Part shown: piece by piece, positions 1 through 7,222 of the stretch | Layout: the number at the start of each line of letters is the position of its first letter | Numbering within the stretch: position 1 is the first letter of the stretch | Source: Thermoplasmata archaeon | GTDB taxonomy: Archaea > Thermoplasmatota > DTKX01 > VGTL01 | Length of the DNA: 57,992 nt | Assembly: GCA_038851035.1 (NCBI GenBank) | Contig: JAWCLH010000016.1 | Coordinates: forward strand, 1-57,992 | Reading direction: 5' to 3' | Position numbers and translations under genes: made by a program | Notes under the pieces: generated by a model | What the model was told of the DNA's origin: nothing | Seen by the model: the letters and a program-made list of their open reading frames with translations, nothing else | Database searches by the model: none

Positions 1-233
1 GGGTCGGAGACTGTGATGTTGACGGTGTAGTTCCCGATGTCGTCATTTGTCGGTGTGAAGTTGATTTCGGCGCTCTGGTCGCCACGCGGCGTAATGTCAA
101 ACAGCGGGCAGTCCTCGGTCCAGTTGAGCCTGTCGCCGTCAGCGTCCTCTGCGAAGATGAGCAGCTTGAAGTTCTTTCCCTGGCTTGCGACCTGGTCCAT
201 TATCGGGCTCAGGACCGGGTAGCGGTTCACGTA
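1..233 (-). repeat. inverted copy of 57619-57851 (paralogous surface-protein segment)
   Basis: Read on the minus strand, bases 233-1 align without gaps to 57619-57851 on the plus strand. I count about 19 differences over about 230 bases by eye, mostly third-codon positions, with one stretch of 50 or more bases almost identical. Both copies encode the same segment of a surface repeat domain. Confidence 0.85.
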
Positions 234-1562
234 GAGCGTCCTTGAGGCGAGCGGTGTGCCCATGAGCGCCAGCCAGACGGTGTGGCTCCCGCCATCGGGA
301 ATCCATTTGAAGTTAACCTCAGTCTCGGCCTGCGGGGCCAGAGGGAGCTCCGTTGCGCATATCTCTCGCGAGCTCTCGAAGCTCTCTCCATCGTGTAGAG
401 AGACCCGTATCTTAATTTCATCGAGCGCAGGGTTCTCGAATGTTGCGTTTATTTCGATCCAGTCCCCCTCGTTGAGCAGCGATGGGGTCACCGAGAAGCT
501 TGTGAATCTCACCGAGCGCTCCTCCTGCCCGATTCTCACTGCCGGCTCCACGGGTGTGTACTTCCTGACCCTGAAGTTGTCGCACCACCCGACCTCATCG
601 TTATTCCGGTGCTGCCAGAGACCCACTCCTGTGGTTTGGACCGAGAATCCAGGGTTGGCATTGTAGCTCAGGAAATTAATATTGACCACGTTTCCGGACG
701 CGTCAATGGTTGCGCGCATTCTGTGATAAGTGTTCAAAACGCCCCCGCTCAGGCCTGTTGATATTACAATTCCCCTCTCCGTCCCCCCGCTGACCTGCCA
801 CCTAACGAGCTCTGCGGTGGTGCTCCTCCAGTAGATCGCGTTGTAGTTGCTGGCGTCCTGATAGCCGACAATTATCCCGGGGTGGGGGTTGTTCCCGGAA
901 ACCTCGTCCGCAATGTCCGCCTCCACGATTCTCGCGCCGCTATAAGAGGCACTCCTGATGAGCGCGGCAGAACTCCCCGTATCGTCCAGCCGAACCGCCC
1001 GGCTCTTGCTCGGTGGAGTGGTCAGAATCCAATCGCCTGATATCTCCTGCCAGTTGGGAATGTTGGTTCCGTCGTTGTAGGCCTCGAAATCGTCGAAGAA
1101 CTCAAATGTTGCCTCCCCGCTAGAGACTGATGTTGCGGAGGCGTTTCCATAGTACGCATAAATAATCGCGCTCGAGCGAGAGGGTATGCTGGGCACGCGG
1201 ACCCAGAAGCAGCTCTCGTTCTCCATATAGTAAGCGAGCTGCTTCTTGCCTTCCTGGTCAGCGAACCTCAAGTCGCCACGGTCCACCCTCATCTTTCCGG
1301 CGGTGACCAGCGCCTGTGTGTCGAGTTTAATAAAAATTTGGAAGTCTTTCAGGGTCTCGGCATTGTTTGTGTTGTCGATTGTGATGGGTAGTCTATACAG
1401 CCAGCCATAGTCCCACCAGGAGGCGTACCTCTCGCTCGGCCCGTTGCCCCCATCTTCAAGAGCCGCCGCGGCTGGGGTGTGCAGGGAACTGATGAGCATT
1501 AATACGGCAAGCAACCAGACCATCACCACTTTCCGAACTCCTGGATTTGAACTCCTTTTCAT
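1..1562 (-). CDS. secreted DUF2341/CARDB-type surface protein (partial, runs off left end)
   Basis: About 520 residues are visible and the 3' end lies outside the window. The protein opens with a signal peptide (KR near the start, then a hydrophobic run, then an AAA cleavage-like site near residue 35). A DUF2341-type domain follows, recognised by WWDYGWLYRLPITI near residue 50 and the YYGNAS motif. Next come a concanavalin-like module, a CARDB/APHP-like module near residues 340-430, and the start of a cadherin/PKD-like repeat. It should be exported and extracellular or surface-attached; its ligand is unknown. The ATG at 1562 is preceded by an AT-rich TATA-like element at 1610-1618. Its last visible part is almost identical to the gene at the right end of the window. 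Domain names rest on motif recognition, not a search. Confidence 0.85.
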   Translation of the reverse strand, partial: MKRSSNPGVRKVVMVWLLAVLMLISSLHTPAAAALEDGGNGPSERYASWWDYGWLYRLPITIDNTNNAETLKDFQIFIKLDTQALVTAGKMRVDRGDLRFADQEGKKQLAYYMENESCFWVRVPSIPSRSSAIIYAYYGNASATSVSSGEATFEFFDDFEAYNDGTNIPNWQEISGDWILTTPPSKSRAVRLDDTGSSAALIRSASYSGARIVEADIADEVSGNNPHPGIIVGYQDASNYNAIYWRSTTAELVRWQVSGGTERGIVISTGLSGGVLNTYHRMRATIDASGNVVNINFLSYNANPGFSVQTTGVGLWQHRNNDEVGWCDNFRVRKYTPVEPAVRIGQEERSVRFTSFSVTPSLLNEGDWIEINATFENPALDEIKIRVSLHDGESFESSREICATELPLAPQAETEVNFKWIPDGGSHTVWLALMGTPLASRTLYVNRYPVLSPIMDQVASQGKNFKLLIFAEDADGDRLNWTEDCPLFDITPRGDQSAEINFTPTNDDIGNYTVNITVSD

Positions 1563-1609
1563 TGTCAAGCCGTTCAGCCCCCTGTCCTTGGAGGGGAACC
1601 AGACGATGG

Positions 1610-1618
1610 ATTAATATT
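1610..1618 (-). promoter_or_regulatory. TATA-like box of the left-end surface protein
   Basis: On the minus strand the sequence reads AATATTAAT about 48 bases before the ATG at 1562. It sits in a short AT-rich stretch inside GC-rich DNA, as expected of an archaeal TATA box. The divergent kinase-like gene begins about 110 bases away. Confidence 0.4.
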
Positions 1619-1725
1619 GCGACATTATAATAATTTTGCTATCTCTCCCTATGTTTGAACGGGGGGCCGTTTGTAGGTGGGTTACGAGCGAAAATAATAA
1701 AGAACCGCCCGCTCCTCTCATTTTC

Positions 1726-2469
1726 ATGGCCGGGCATCTTCCCCCATGGCTAGAGGGCTGTGTCATCGCTCCGCCCCTCCCGAGCAGGAAGAACCTCGTT
1801 TTAAAAGTGAAGTGGAGCGGAAAGACCTGCGCTGCCAAGGTCTTCGGCCCTGGCTCCGGAGGAAGGGCTGCAACGGAGTACAGGGTTCTGGGCTTGTGCA
1901 GTGAACACCGGTTGCGCACGCCTCGCCCCATCGTCTTGAGGGACGGGGTGGTCATCATGAGCTGGCTCTCGGGTATGCCGGCGTTCGAAGTCTTCCTCAG
2001 CCGCCTGCGGAGTGCGGGTGGAGCGGACTCTCGCGGGAGGGGTGCGGAGTCATTTGAGGTGGAAAGGAGCCAAGTCGCGCCCGTTCTGGACGGTGTCGCG
2101 GCCTGGCTGGCCAGGTTCCACCGCGCCTTCAGATGCGAGCTGAGGAGGGGGGACGCCATTCTGAAGAACTTCATCTGCTCTGGAAAGGTGATTTATGGAA
2201 TCGACTTTGAGGAGGCGAGAGAGGGGGACCCCCTCGAAGACGTGGGGCAGCTCTGTGCCCACATCCTCGCCTCCGGAGAGCGGTTCACGACCCCGCTCTT
2301 CGATGCGGCCAGATATTTTACGCTGAGGTACTGGGCCCGCCTCGGCGAGGACAGGTCGAGTGAGCTCCCGCACGCCGTGGCCTCGGGGCTGGAGCATTAC
2401 GCTCGGTACAGGAAGGACGGTTCCCTGCTGAGGCGGTGGGCGTGGAGAATTCGGGACGAGGGACTGTAG
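1726..2469 (+). CDS. small kinase-like protein (RIO/APH/KdkA-type fold)
   Basis: A 247-residue protein with a minimal eukaryotic-like kinase or aminoglycoside-phosphotransferase pattern. A lysine sits in AAKVF at about residue 38. A catalytic-loop-like RRGD with a following Asn lies at 143-148, and a metal-binding IDFEEA at 159-164. Length and layout resemble small archaeal and bacterial lipopolysaccharide-kinase-like and RIO-like proteins. The substrate cannot be told from sequence. The open frame extends upstream to 1636, but an AT-rich promoter-like stretch (AAAATAATAAAG near 1690) and the ATG at 1726 favour the shorter form. It stands alone between the surface protein and the rnpB region. 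Confidence 0.7.
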   Translation: MAGHLPPWLEGCVIAPPLPSRKNLVLKVKWSGKTCAAKVFGPGSGGRAATEYRVLGLCSEHRLRTPRPIVLRDGVVIMSWLSGMPAFEVFLSRLRSAGGADSRGRGAESFEVERSQVAPVLDGVAAWLARFHRAFRCELRRGDAILKNFICSGKVIYGIDFEEAREGDPLEDVGQLCAHILASGERFTTPLFDAARYFTLRYWARLGEDRSSELPHAVASGLEHYARYRKDGSLLRRWAWRIRDEGL

Positions 2470-2500
2470 GACGTCTCTTTAAGGGAGCTTTCCGGATCAT

Positions 2501-2600
2501 GTGCCCGACCGTTTGCCCCAATCGCACTGGGGAGCGTCGGGCACAGCAGGCGAGGTGGCATGGCACCAAGCTTCCGGGCAGCACAGGCCCGTGCTGCCCG
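2501..2600. repeat. two strong hairpins between the kinase-like gene and rnpB
   Basis: The first hairpin pairs GTGCCCGAC (2501-2509) with GTCGGGCAC (2536-2544) and holds an inner CCCCA/TGGGG stem (2516-2520 with 2528-2532), giving a stem, internal loop and stem. An ACA trinucleotide overlaps the 3' foot on the plus strand. The second pairs CGGGCAGCAC (2575-2584) with GTGCTGCCCG (2591-2600) around a 6-base loop. They could be transcription-end structures, part of a small RNA (the first loosely resembles an H/ACA unit) or a dispersed palindromic repeat. No coding frame explains them. Confidence 0.6.
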
Positions 2601-2619
2601 CCCGCGAAGCCTTCTTATT

Positions 2620-2659
2620 CCAATTTTCTTTGCACCAATAGCACAGATAAGAAAATTGG
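2620..2659 (-). terminator. hairpin directly 3' of RNase P RNA, possible end signal
   Basis: CCAATTTTCTT (2620-2630) and AAGAAAATTGG (2649-2659) form a perfect 11-bp stem with an 18-base loop, touching the 3' foot of the rnpB P1 stem. Read in the rnpB direction it offers a T-rich stretch right after the mature RNA, so it may act in termination or 3' processing. Intrinsic hairpins are not required for archaeal termination, so the role is inferred. Confidence 0.4.
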
Positions 2660-2960
2660 CCAGGTGCCGGCCGTAAGCCCCCTTCTGTTCTGGCGACATT
2701 CGACTGAGCGCCCCACTCGACGGTCACGGGCAGCTCATCCCGTCCTTTCGGGCTTGCTCCGGCAGGGAAGGCCGTTTCATCAATTCCGCGCGATCTCGAC
2801 TCCGCGGCGGCCGCATCATCGCTCCCGCGCGGCTGTGTCGTTTCTGCGCGTTAACCGGGACTCTCGCCCCTCCGGCTTGCGCCGGACCGCCTCGCCCTGT
2901 GGAGGGGGGACTTTCCTCAGCGCCCTCTCGGGCACCGTCGGTCGCCCACCGGCTCCTGGC
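2659..2960 (-). ncRNA. rnpB: RNase P RNA, archaeal type
   Basis: The minus strand carries the conserved RNase P core: GAGGAAAGTCC near the 5' side (P4 5' half), GCAGAAACGACAC in the middle, and CAGAAGGGGGCTTAC near the 3' end (P4 3' half). The ends are set by the P1 stem, where GCCAGGAGCCGG (5') pairs with CCGGCACCTGGC (3') apart from one A-A mismatch. This gives an RNA of about 302 nt, a normal size for an archaeal type A RNA. It is the catalytic RNA that removes tRNA 5' leaders. Several open frames cross this interval on both strands and are spurious. A TATA-like element lies 20-30 bases upstream. Confidence 0.95.
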
Positions 2961-2980
2961 ATTGCGATATTAGTATGGTG

Positions 2981-2989
2981 ATAAATAAT
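2981..2989 (-). promoter_or_regulatory. TATA box of rnpB
   Basis: ATAAATAAT at 2981-2989 (ATTATTTAT on the minus strand) sits 21-29 bases upstream of the mapped 5' foot of RNase P RNA at 2960. This is the usual archaeal TATA-to-start distance for a stable RNA. Confidence 0.6.
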
Positions 2990-3041
2990 CATTATGGAGG
3001 CTTCTTTGGTCCGAGCCCGCCAAGAATTGATGTGTCTCTTT

Positions 3042-3662
3042 TTACGGGGGCCCGGTGGTTCCGGACGGGCACATCATCCTGCGGAGAGCGAGCCTCAGCT
3101 CACCGCATAGATGCCGACTACGGTCCCCATTCATTATCGCTCGAGAATATCTCTTCTCCACGAAAGCTACGAGCTCTTTGCCCCTGCGCTTCCACAAGTC
3201 CAACTCACCAGCGCCAACTGCAAAAACAAGCACATACCCCCCTCTAACCAACAGCAAACGCCTCGTCTCCGATTGAATCACTTTTGTCTCATCCTTATCT
3301 GTCCCCTCTTTCTCCATGATTTCCTGGATGGTCTGGAGGGTCGCCCTGAGAAGCACACTATTCATCATATCTCTATCGGAAATAGTTTCTCGCGCAATCA
3401 ACTCCCCCATCTCCCGAGACGAGGAGAGCCTCATGGACCCCGGCCGGCTCCTCTCTCGCGCTTTGAAGCAGATGCCCAAGAGTACTTGGATGGTCTACTG
3501 TAAAGGTCGCTGGAGACTCCCGAACGTGAGCGGGAGCATCCGCTCGAGCTCCGACATCTTGAGAGCTCCATGCCTCGTCAGCGTCAGCATTATAACAAGC
3601 CTTCCGGGATGCGAGACCACTCGCTTCCCGCTCAAGAGCTCATGAATGGCTCTGTCGTTCAT
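3042..3662 (-). pseudogene. winged-helix regulator interrupted by an in-frame TAG
   Basis: From ATG 3662 a winged-helix domain starts (HPGRLVIMLTLTRHGALKM, then SELERM and an LTFGSL recognition helix). It is cut by TAG at 3497-3495 after 55 codons. The same frame then continues without a stop for about 150 more codons: the wing-like segment CFKARERSRP, then a C-terminal alpha/beta segment containing RRLLLVRGGYVLVFAVG. A similar tail occurs in other Thermoplasmatota regulators, from my recollection of such proteins. The ATG overlaps the TGA of the upstream membrane protein gene (ATGA), so the pair is translationally coupled. The simplest reading is a nonsense-mutated regulator. A split gene, a sequencing error or TAG readthrough are alternatives. 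Confidence 0.6.
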
Positions 3663-4066
3663 CCATCGCACCCTTTCATTTTAAGGCGTCTCCTTAAGCT
3701 CCGCCATGCCCAGATATATGATAGGAAGGCCACTGAAGAAAATATTACGAAGCCTGAGAGGGGGAGAAAGTATTCACAGAGTAGGGTGGAGGGAAGGGTT
3801 AGGAGCATAGCCCCTCCCGTCGCTCTTTGCTTTCTGGAGCCATCAAGGCCGGATATTGACATTAGGAGATCGCCCAGGCCCACAGCAAGCTGAATACCGG
3901 GGGGAATTCCGAACAATGGTGTGAGGGCATGGATGAAGTAAATCAGAGCGATGGCCAAAATGGATGAGACAATCCATCCAAGGAGTGTACTCTTTTCAAG
4001 GTTCTTGAAGAGAACCTCAAGTTTGCTCCGGTGTTCAGGGGGCATGCGCGCCAGTGACAGTGTCAT
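3659..4066 (-). CDS. small integral membrane protein upstream of the wHTH regulator
   Basis: A 135-residue protein with a charged N-terminus and hydrophobic spans near residues 28-48, 53-75 and 85-117, ending in a basic RSLRRRLK tail. I do not recognise the family. Its TGA overlaps the start of the downstream winged-helix gene by four bases. A membrane protein coupled to a DNA-binding regulator in this way suggests a one-component sensing or anti-regulator pair, but that is inference from context. The start could be ATG 4066 or the later Met at residue 8. Confidence 0.6.
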   Translation of the reverse strand: MTLSLARMPPEHRSKLEVLFKNLEKSTLLGWIVSSILAIALIYFIHALTPLFGIPPGIQLAVGLGDLLMSISGLDGSRKQRATGGAMLLTLPSTLLCEYFLPLSGFVIFSSVAFLSYIWAWRSLRRRLKMKGCDG

Positions 4067-4506
4067 AGAGGCCTGGGCTGCTTGAATGATTTTTATGAAT
4101 ATAAGAAGGGTAATGATTGTTCAGAAGGCTGCATGCAGCGCTCACTCCGAGGGGGATTTAAAAAAGATATGGATGAGGAGAGAGATTCCTCCACCCATGA
4201 GCATTCCGATGACTCAAAAGAGGTAGGCCTACGCCCCCGCTTCTGTTGAAACTCTCTCTAGGCAACTGTCGATGTCCCCAATTCCTTCGAGAAGCCTCGC
4301 GTCCTCCCGGCGGTTCCTCGTCTCTGGGATGCCCCTACACTCGCCTCTCATCTTCAATGCGCGGGAGGGAAAATAAATGGTGCAGAAACTCTATTTCGCA
4401 GAGTCGCGCGACTCCTAGTCTCCGGTTCTGAACCGGATGAATCTCTTCCCAATCTCTTCCCAACATCGAGCGAAGCCTTTTTCCCCGGTAATGATTCAAT
4501 GTCCCT
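4067..4506. other. 440-base gap with no supported gene
   Basis: I find no frame with a recognisable protein. The segment holds AT-rich promoter-like DNA near 4085-4130, suitable for the leftward membrane gene, and a short direct repeat of TCTCTTCCCAA near 4442-4463. It may contain decayed coding sequence, but nothing can be assigned. Confidence 0.4.
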
Positions 4507-5190
4507 TTATTTGTCCACCAATCTGGATTTCTTTATAAAATATACCCCGCTTCCTCCGCTCCAAAGAATCTCGGCTTCCAGAATCTCGAGCCGTTTTTTA
4601 AACATCGGGGCGTCGAGAACGAGCGTCTCGAACTCCCCGCCCTCGCCGGCGAGTGAGAACCGGTGCCTCTCGCTCAACTCCCCCAGCTCCTCAATTGCAG
4701 ACACGTCGAGTTGCCTTCCCAGCCATCCCGGGCCGAGACCCTCCGCGGCCACGGCGCTCACAATAACTTTGAACTTCCGCCGAACCATCTCAGCCAGAAG
4801 CTCTCGAGCTTCACTCCCCCAGAGCGGGCTCAAGCTCGCTAATCCAAGCTCGCTGGATATCCTGTCTATCCTCCTCTTCTGGTAGCTGGAGGCCACGGCC
4901 CCGCTGAGCACGCCCTCGATTCTGTACCTCTCAACGGCCTCTCTCAGCGCTTCCCTCAAGTCCCCGAGCTCCGCCTCCCTCTCGCCCTCGGTCTCACGGT
5001 AGATGATGGGGAGACCCATCGCCTCCGCCTGGAGCGGCGCAAGATGGATGTTGGCGACATGAAACATATAGGATTCCGGGTTTTTCGAGGCTAGAGTGAC
5101 CAGAGCGGAGACCTCGTGCCCCTCCTCACCTGCGAGATGGATGGACAAGGTCGAGTCCTTCCCCCCCGAGAAAAGCCCCGCGAGCCTCAC
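4507..5190 (-). CDS. dph6: diphthine--ammonia ligase (Dph6, ATP-pyrophosphatase)
   Basis: A 227-residue protein that should carry out the last, ATP-dependent amidation of diphthine on elongation factor 2, in the cytoplasm. The N-terminus has the PP-loop signature FSGGKDST at residues 7-14. The conserved GVLSGAVASSYQKRR segment follows near residues 93-107 and SPLWG near 120. The C-terminal GEGGEFETLVLDAP near 183-196 is diagnostic of the family. Length matches archaeal members. The upstream region on the minus strand has an AATATATATC-type AT-rich promoter near 5240-5260. It is transcribed divergently from the acylphosphatase gene. Confidence 0.93.
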   Translation of the reverse strand: MRLAGLFSGGKDSTLSIHLAGEEGHEVSALVTLASKNPESYMFHVANIHLAPLQAEAMGLPIIYRETEGEREAELGDLREALREAVERYRIEGVLSGAVASSYQKRRIDRISSELGLASLSPLWGSEARELLAEMVRRKFKVIVSAVAAEGLGPGWLGRQLDVSAIEELGELSERHRFSLAGEGGEFETLVLDAPMFKKRLEILEAEILWSGGSGVYFIKKSRLVDK

Positions 5191-5339
5191 GCTCCCCGAA
5201 AACCGCCGAGGGGTGTATAAACCTATGGAGTTCTTTTATCCTGTGAAAATATATATCATATAGAGGCAGATTGGGGAGCATGCACCGGGGGTGTTGATTT
5301 CCCGGGTCCGGGGGGCTAGCGACGAAGAGGAGGGCGTCG

Positions 5340-5603
5340 GTGGTTTTCAGAGGCCGAGTCCAGGGCGTGTGGTTCAGGGCCAACACCCGAGACAAAGCTA
5401 CGGCCGCCGGCCTGAGCGGGTGGGTCCGCAATCTCCCCGACGGCTCCGTGGAGGCGGTTTTCGAGGGAGAGGAAGAAGTCATCCAGCGAGTCTTGGCCGA
5501 GATTCGATCCGGGGAGGGCATGGGCGCGGCCCGCGTGACCGACATGAAGGTCGAGTGGTCGGAGTTCAGGGGCGAGTTCAGCGAGTTCACTGTGAGAAGG
5601 TGA
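5340..5603 (+). CDS. acyP: acylphosphatase
   Basis: An 87-residue enzyme hydrolysing acyl phosphates such as 1,3-bisphosphoglycerate. The active-site loop GRVQGVWFR carries the phosphate-binding Arg near residue 15, and the catalytic Asn lies in GWVRNLPDGSVE near residue 33. Both are intact and the length is standard. The start is GTG at 5340, chosen because a GAGGAGGG ribosome-binding site ends about six bases upstream and the frame has no earlier start before a TGA at 5295. Confidence 0.93.
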   Translation: MVFRGRVQGVWFRANTRDKATAAGLSGWVRNLPDGSVEAVFEGEEEVIQRVLAEIRSGEGMGAARVTDMKVEWSEFRGEFSEFTVRR

Positions 5604-5700
5604 GGAAGGAATTCAGTTCCGGTGGTAGCGGGAGGGGGTGGAGGGTGCGGCGGCGGAATTGCTGAGAATGCGGGTGTGAGAGAGGGTCCGGGGAGATGGA

Positions 5701-6477
5701 ATGCAGGGCGGCAATGTGTGGGCGGAGGGGAGGGGCGACTCGACTAGGGCGAACAGCCATAGGGGCCCGAGGGCGCTGGCCTTCTCTTGTAGCCCTAGGG
5801 GCCGGAGGGGGGCGACGGAACTTGTGCTCAGGAGCTTTATCAGAGGCTTTGAAGAAAGCGGGGGGGTCGCGCGCCTCCTGAACCCCTACGAGCTCAATAT
5901 CGAGCCATGCAGGGGCTGCTTCGCTTGCTGGACCCGCACACGGGGGAGGTGCGTGATTGATGACGACATGGCGCGTGTCCTTGATGGTATTCAAAATGCG
6001 GACGCCATAATCCTCGCAACCCCAGTATACCATTTCACATTCTCCGAGGGAATGAAGAGGCTTCTCGAGAGAACGATGCCCCTGCTCGAGCCTCGCGTTC
6101 AGCTCTCTCCAGACGGCCGGACCCGTCACCGCAGGCTCGGCCCCCGGGGCCAGTGGGCGGTCCTCATCGCAACCTGCGGTCTCCCCGAGCTCGAAGTATT
6201 CGATTCACTGCTACTGGCCTTCAGGGAGATTTGCGACATGATGGAGTGGAATCTGCGTGCCGTGGTCCTGAGAACAATGGCGGGGCTCCTCCTCTCCAAG
6301 GATGAGCGCCACCGCGATAAAATCGAGGCTTACCTGCAGCTCGTCAGAAGCGCGGGCAAAAAGGTTGCGGGCGGGGAGGTGCTCGAATCGGGATTCCGAG
6401 CGCATCTCGAGGCGGAACTCCTCCCCCGGGAGCAGTATCTCGAGGCCACGAACAGATTCCTGGGACTCTCTCCTTAG
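5701..6477 (+). CDS. flavodoxin-like NAD(P)H-dependent oxidoreductase with CxxC motif
   Basis: A 258-residue member of the flavodoxin/NADPH-dependent FMN reductase superfamily (WrbA/iron-sulfur-flavoprotein-like). The phosphate-binding loop is SCSPRGRRGATE near residues 29-40. CRGCFACW near residues 69-76 resembles the Cys motif of FMN-dependent redox proteins. DAIILATPVYHF near 100-111 is the typical second flavin-contact strand. It probably passes electrons through FMN, but the substrate is unknown. The first 25 residues are basic, GC-rich and unlike the family, so the true start may be later, although GGGGAG lies just before ATG 5701. Confidence 0.8.
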   Translation: MQGGNVWAEGRGDSTRANSHRGPRALAFSCSPRGRRGATELVLRSFIRGFEESGGVARLLNPYELNIEPCRGCFACWTRTRGRCVIDDDMARVLDGIQNADAIILATPVYHFTFSEGMKRLLERTMPLLEPRVQLSPDGRTRHRRLGPRGQWAVLIATCGLPELEVFDSLLLAFREICDMMEWNLRAVVLRTMAGLLLSKDERHRDKIEAYLQLVRSAGKKVAGGEVLESGFRAHLEAELLPREQYLEATNRFLGLSP

Positions 6478-6650
6478 TGGCGCGGCCTGGCTCGCCCACG
6501 CTCCTACACTGGGCGAAGGCTCGGGAACTCGGTGAAATCTGGCCCCGGGCCCTAGACGCATCTGACCCACCTCCCGGGAGCGAGGGAAATAGGGCATAAT
6601 TGGTCGATTCCCGGGATACTATTAATACGCCGGAAATCGTTATTGGGTCG

Positions 6651-7181
6651 ATGAGGCTCGAGATAGACGGCTGGGCGACTGGCCTAAGGTTCTCGGCCTG
6701 CCACTTCCTTCCCGGCCATAGGAAGTGCGGGCGGCTCCATGGACATACCTATGCCGTGAATGTCAGGTTAGAGGGAGAAAGTGGTGAGGATGGCTACATC
6801 GCCGACTTCTTCGAAGTCAAGAGCGTTTTCAGGAAAATCATTGATGGCCTGGACCATAGAGTCCTCGTTCCGGCGCGGAGCAGGAGAGTTCGGGTGACGG
6901 TGAAAGGAAGGGTGCTTCGCCTGAGCGCGGGGCGGAAGGAGTACGAATTCCCGAGGGTTGATGTGGCACTGCTCGAAATTCCCCAAGTGACCGCGGAGGA
7001 GCTCGCTAGCTATATTCTCGAGAGGGCCGCCCCCGCCGTTGAGAAACTTGCAAGGGGAAGGCTGCGTGAGCTCCATGTGGGGCTCTACGAGGGAATCGGA
7101 CAGGGAGCGTGGGCGGAGAAAATATTCCGGGCCACCGGCGGGTCTGTCGCGAGTGGGGGCGGAGCGGGACGGAACCAATAA
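6651..7181 (+). CDS. 6-pyruvoyl-tetrahydropterin synthase/QueD family protein
   Basis: A 176-residue protein of the 6-pyruvoyl/6-carboxy-tetrahydropterin synthase family. Zinc-binding histidines are visible in FSACHFLPGH and in CGRLHGHTY, where the Cys of CxxxHGH is the usual catalytic thiol. LDHRVL and the YEG motif near the C-terminus complete the set. It acts on dihydroneopterin triphosphate; members make a queuosine/archaeosine precursor or a pterin, and sequence alone does not decide. An insertion of about 35 residues (residues 78-112) separates LDH from the C-terminal half. ATG 6651 is chosen because TACTATTAATACG, a TATA-like element, lies about 30 bases upstream. Confidence 0.85.
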   Translation: MRLEIDGWATGLRFSACHFLPGHRKCGRLHGHTYAVNVRLEGESGEDGYIADFFEVKSVFRKIIDGLDHRVLVPARSRRVRVTVKGRVLRLSAGRKEYEFPRVDVALLEIPQVTAEELASYILERAAPAVEKLARGRLRELHVGLYEGIGQGAWAEKIFRATGGSVASGGGAGRNQ

Positions 7182-7222
7182 TTTATATCAGCACGATTTG
7201 ATAGGGATTGGAGGCGTCGCCC

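Noticed and set aside
2436-2981. Open frames across the RNase P RNA
   Set aside because: The RNase P core motifs and paired P1 ends explain the sequence; the frames have no protein-like composition.
3495-3497. TAG as a pyrrolysine codon
   Set aside because: No pyl genes are in the window and the family has no known pyrrolysine; a nonsense mutation is simpler.
5291-5665. A 124-codon frame over the acylphosphatase gene
   Set aside because: Gly/Arg-rich shadow; the overlapping frame has intact acylphosphatase active-site motifs.
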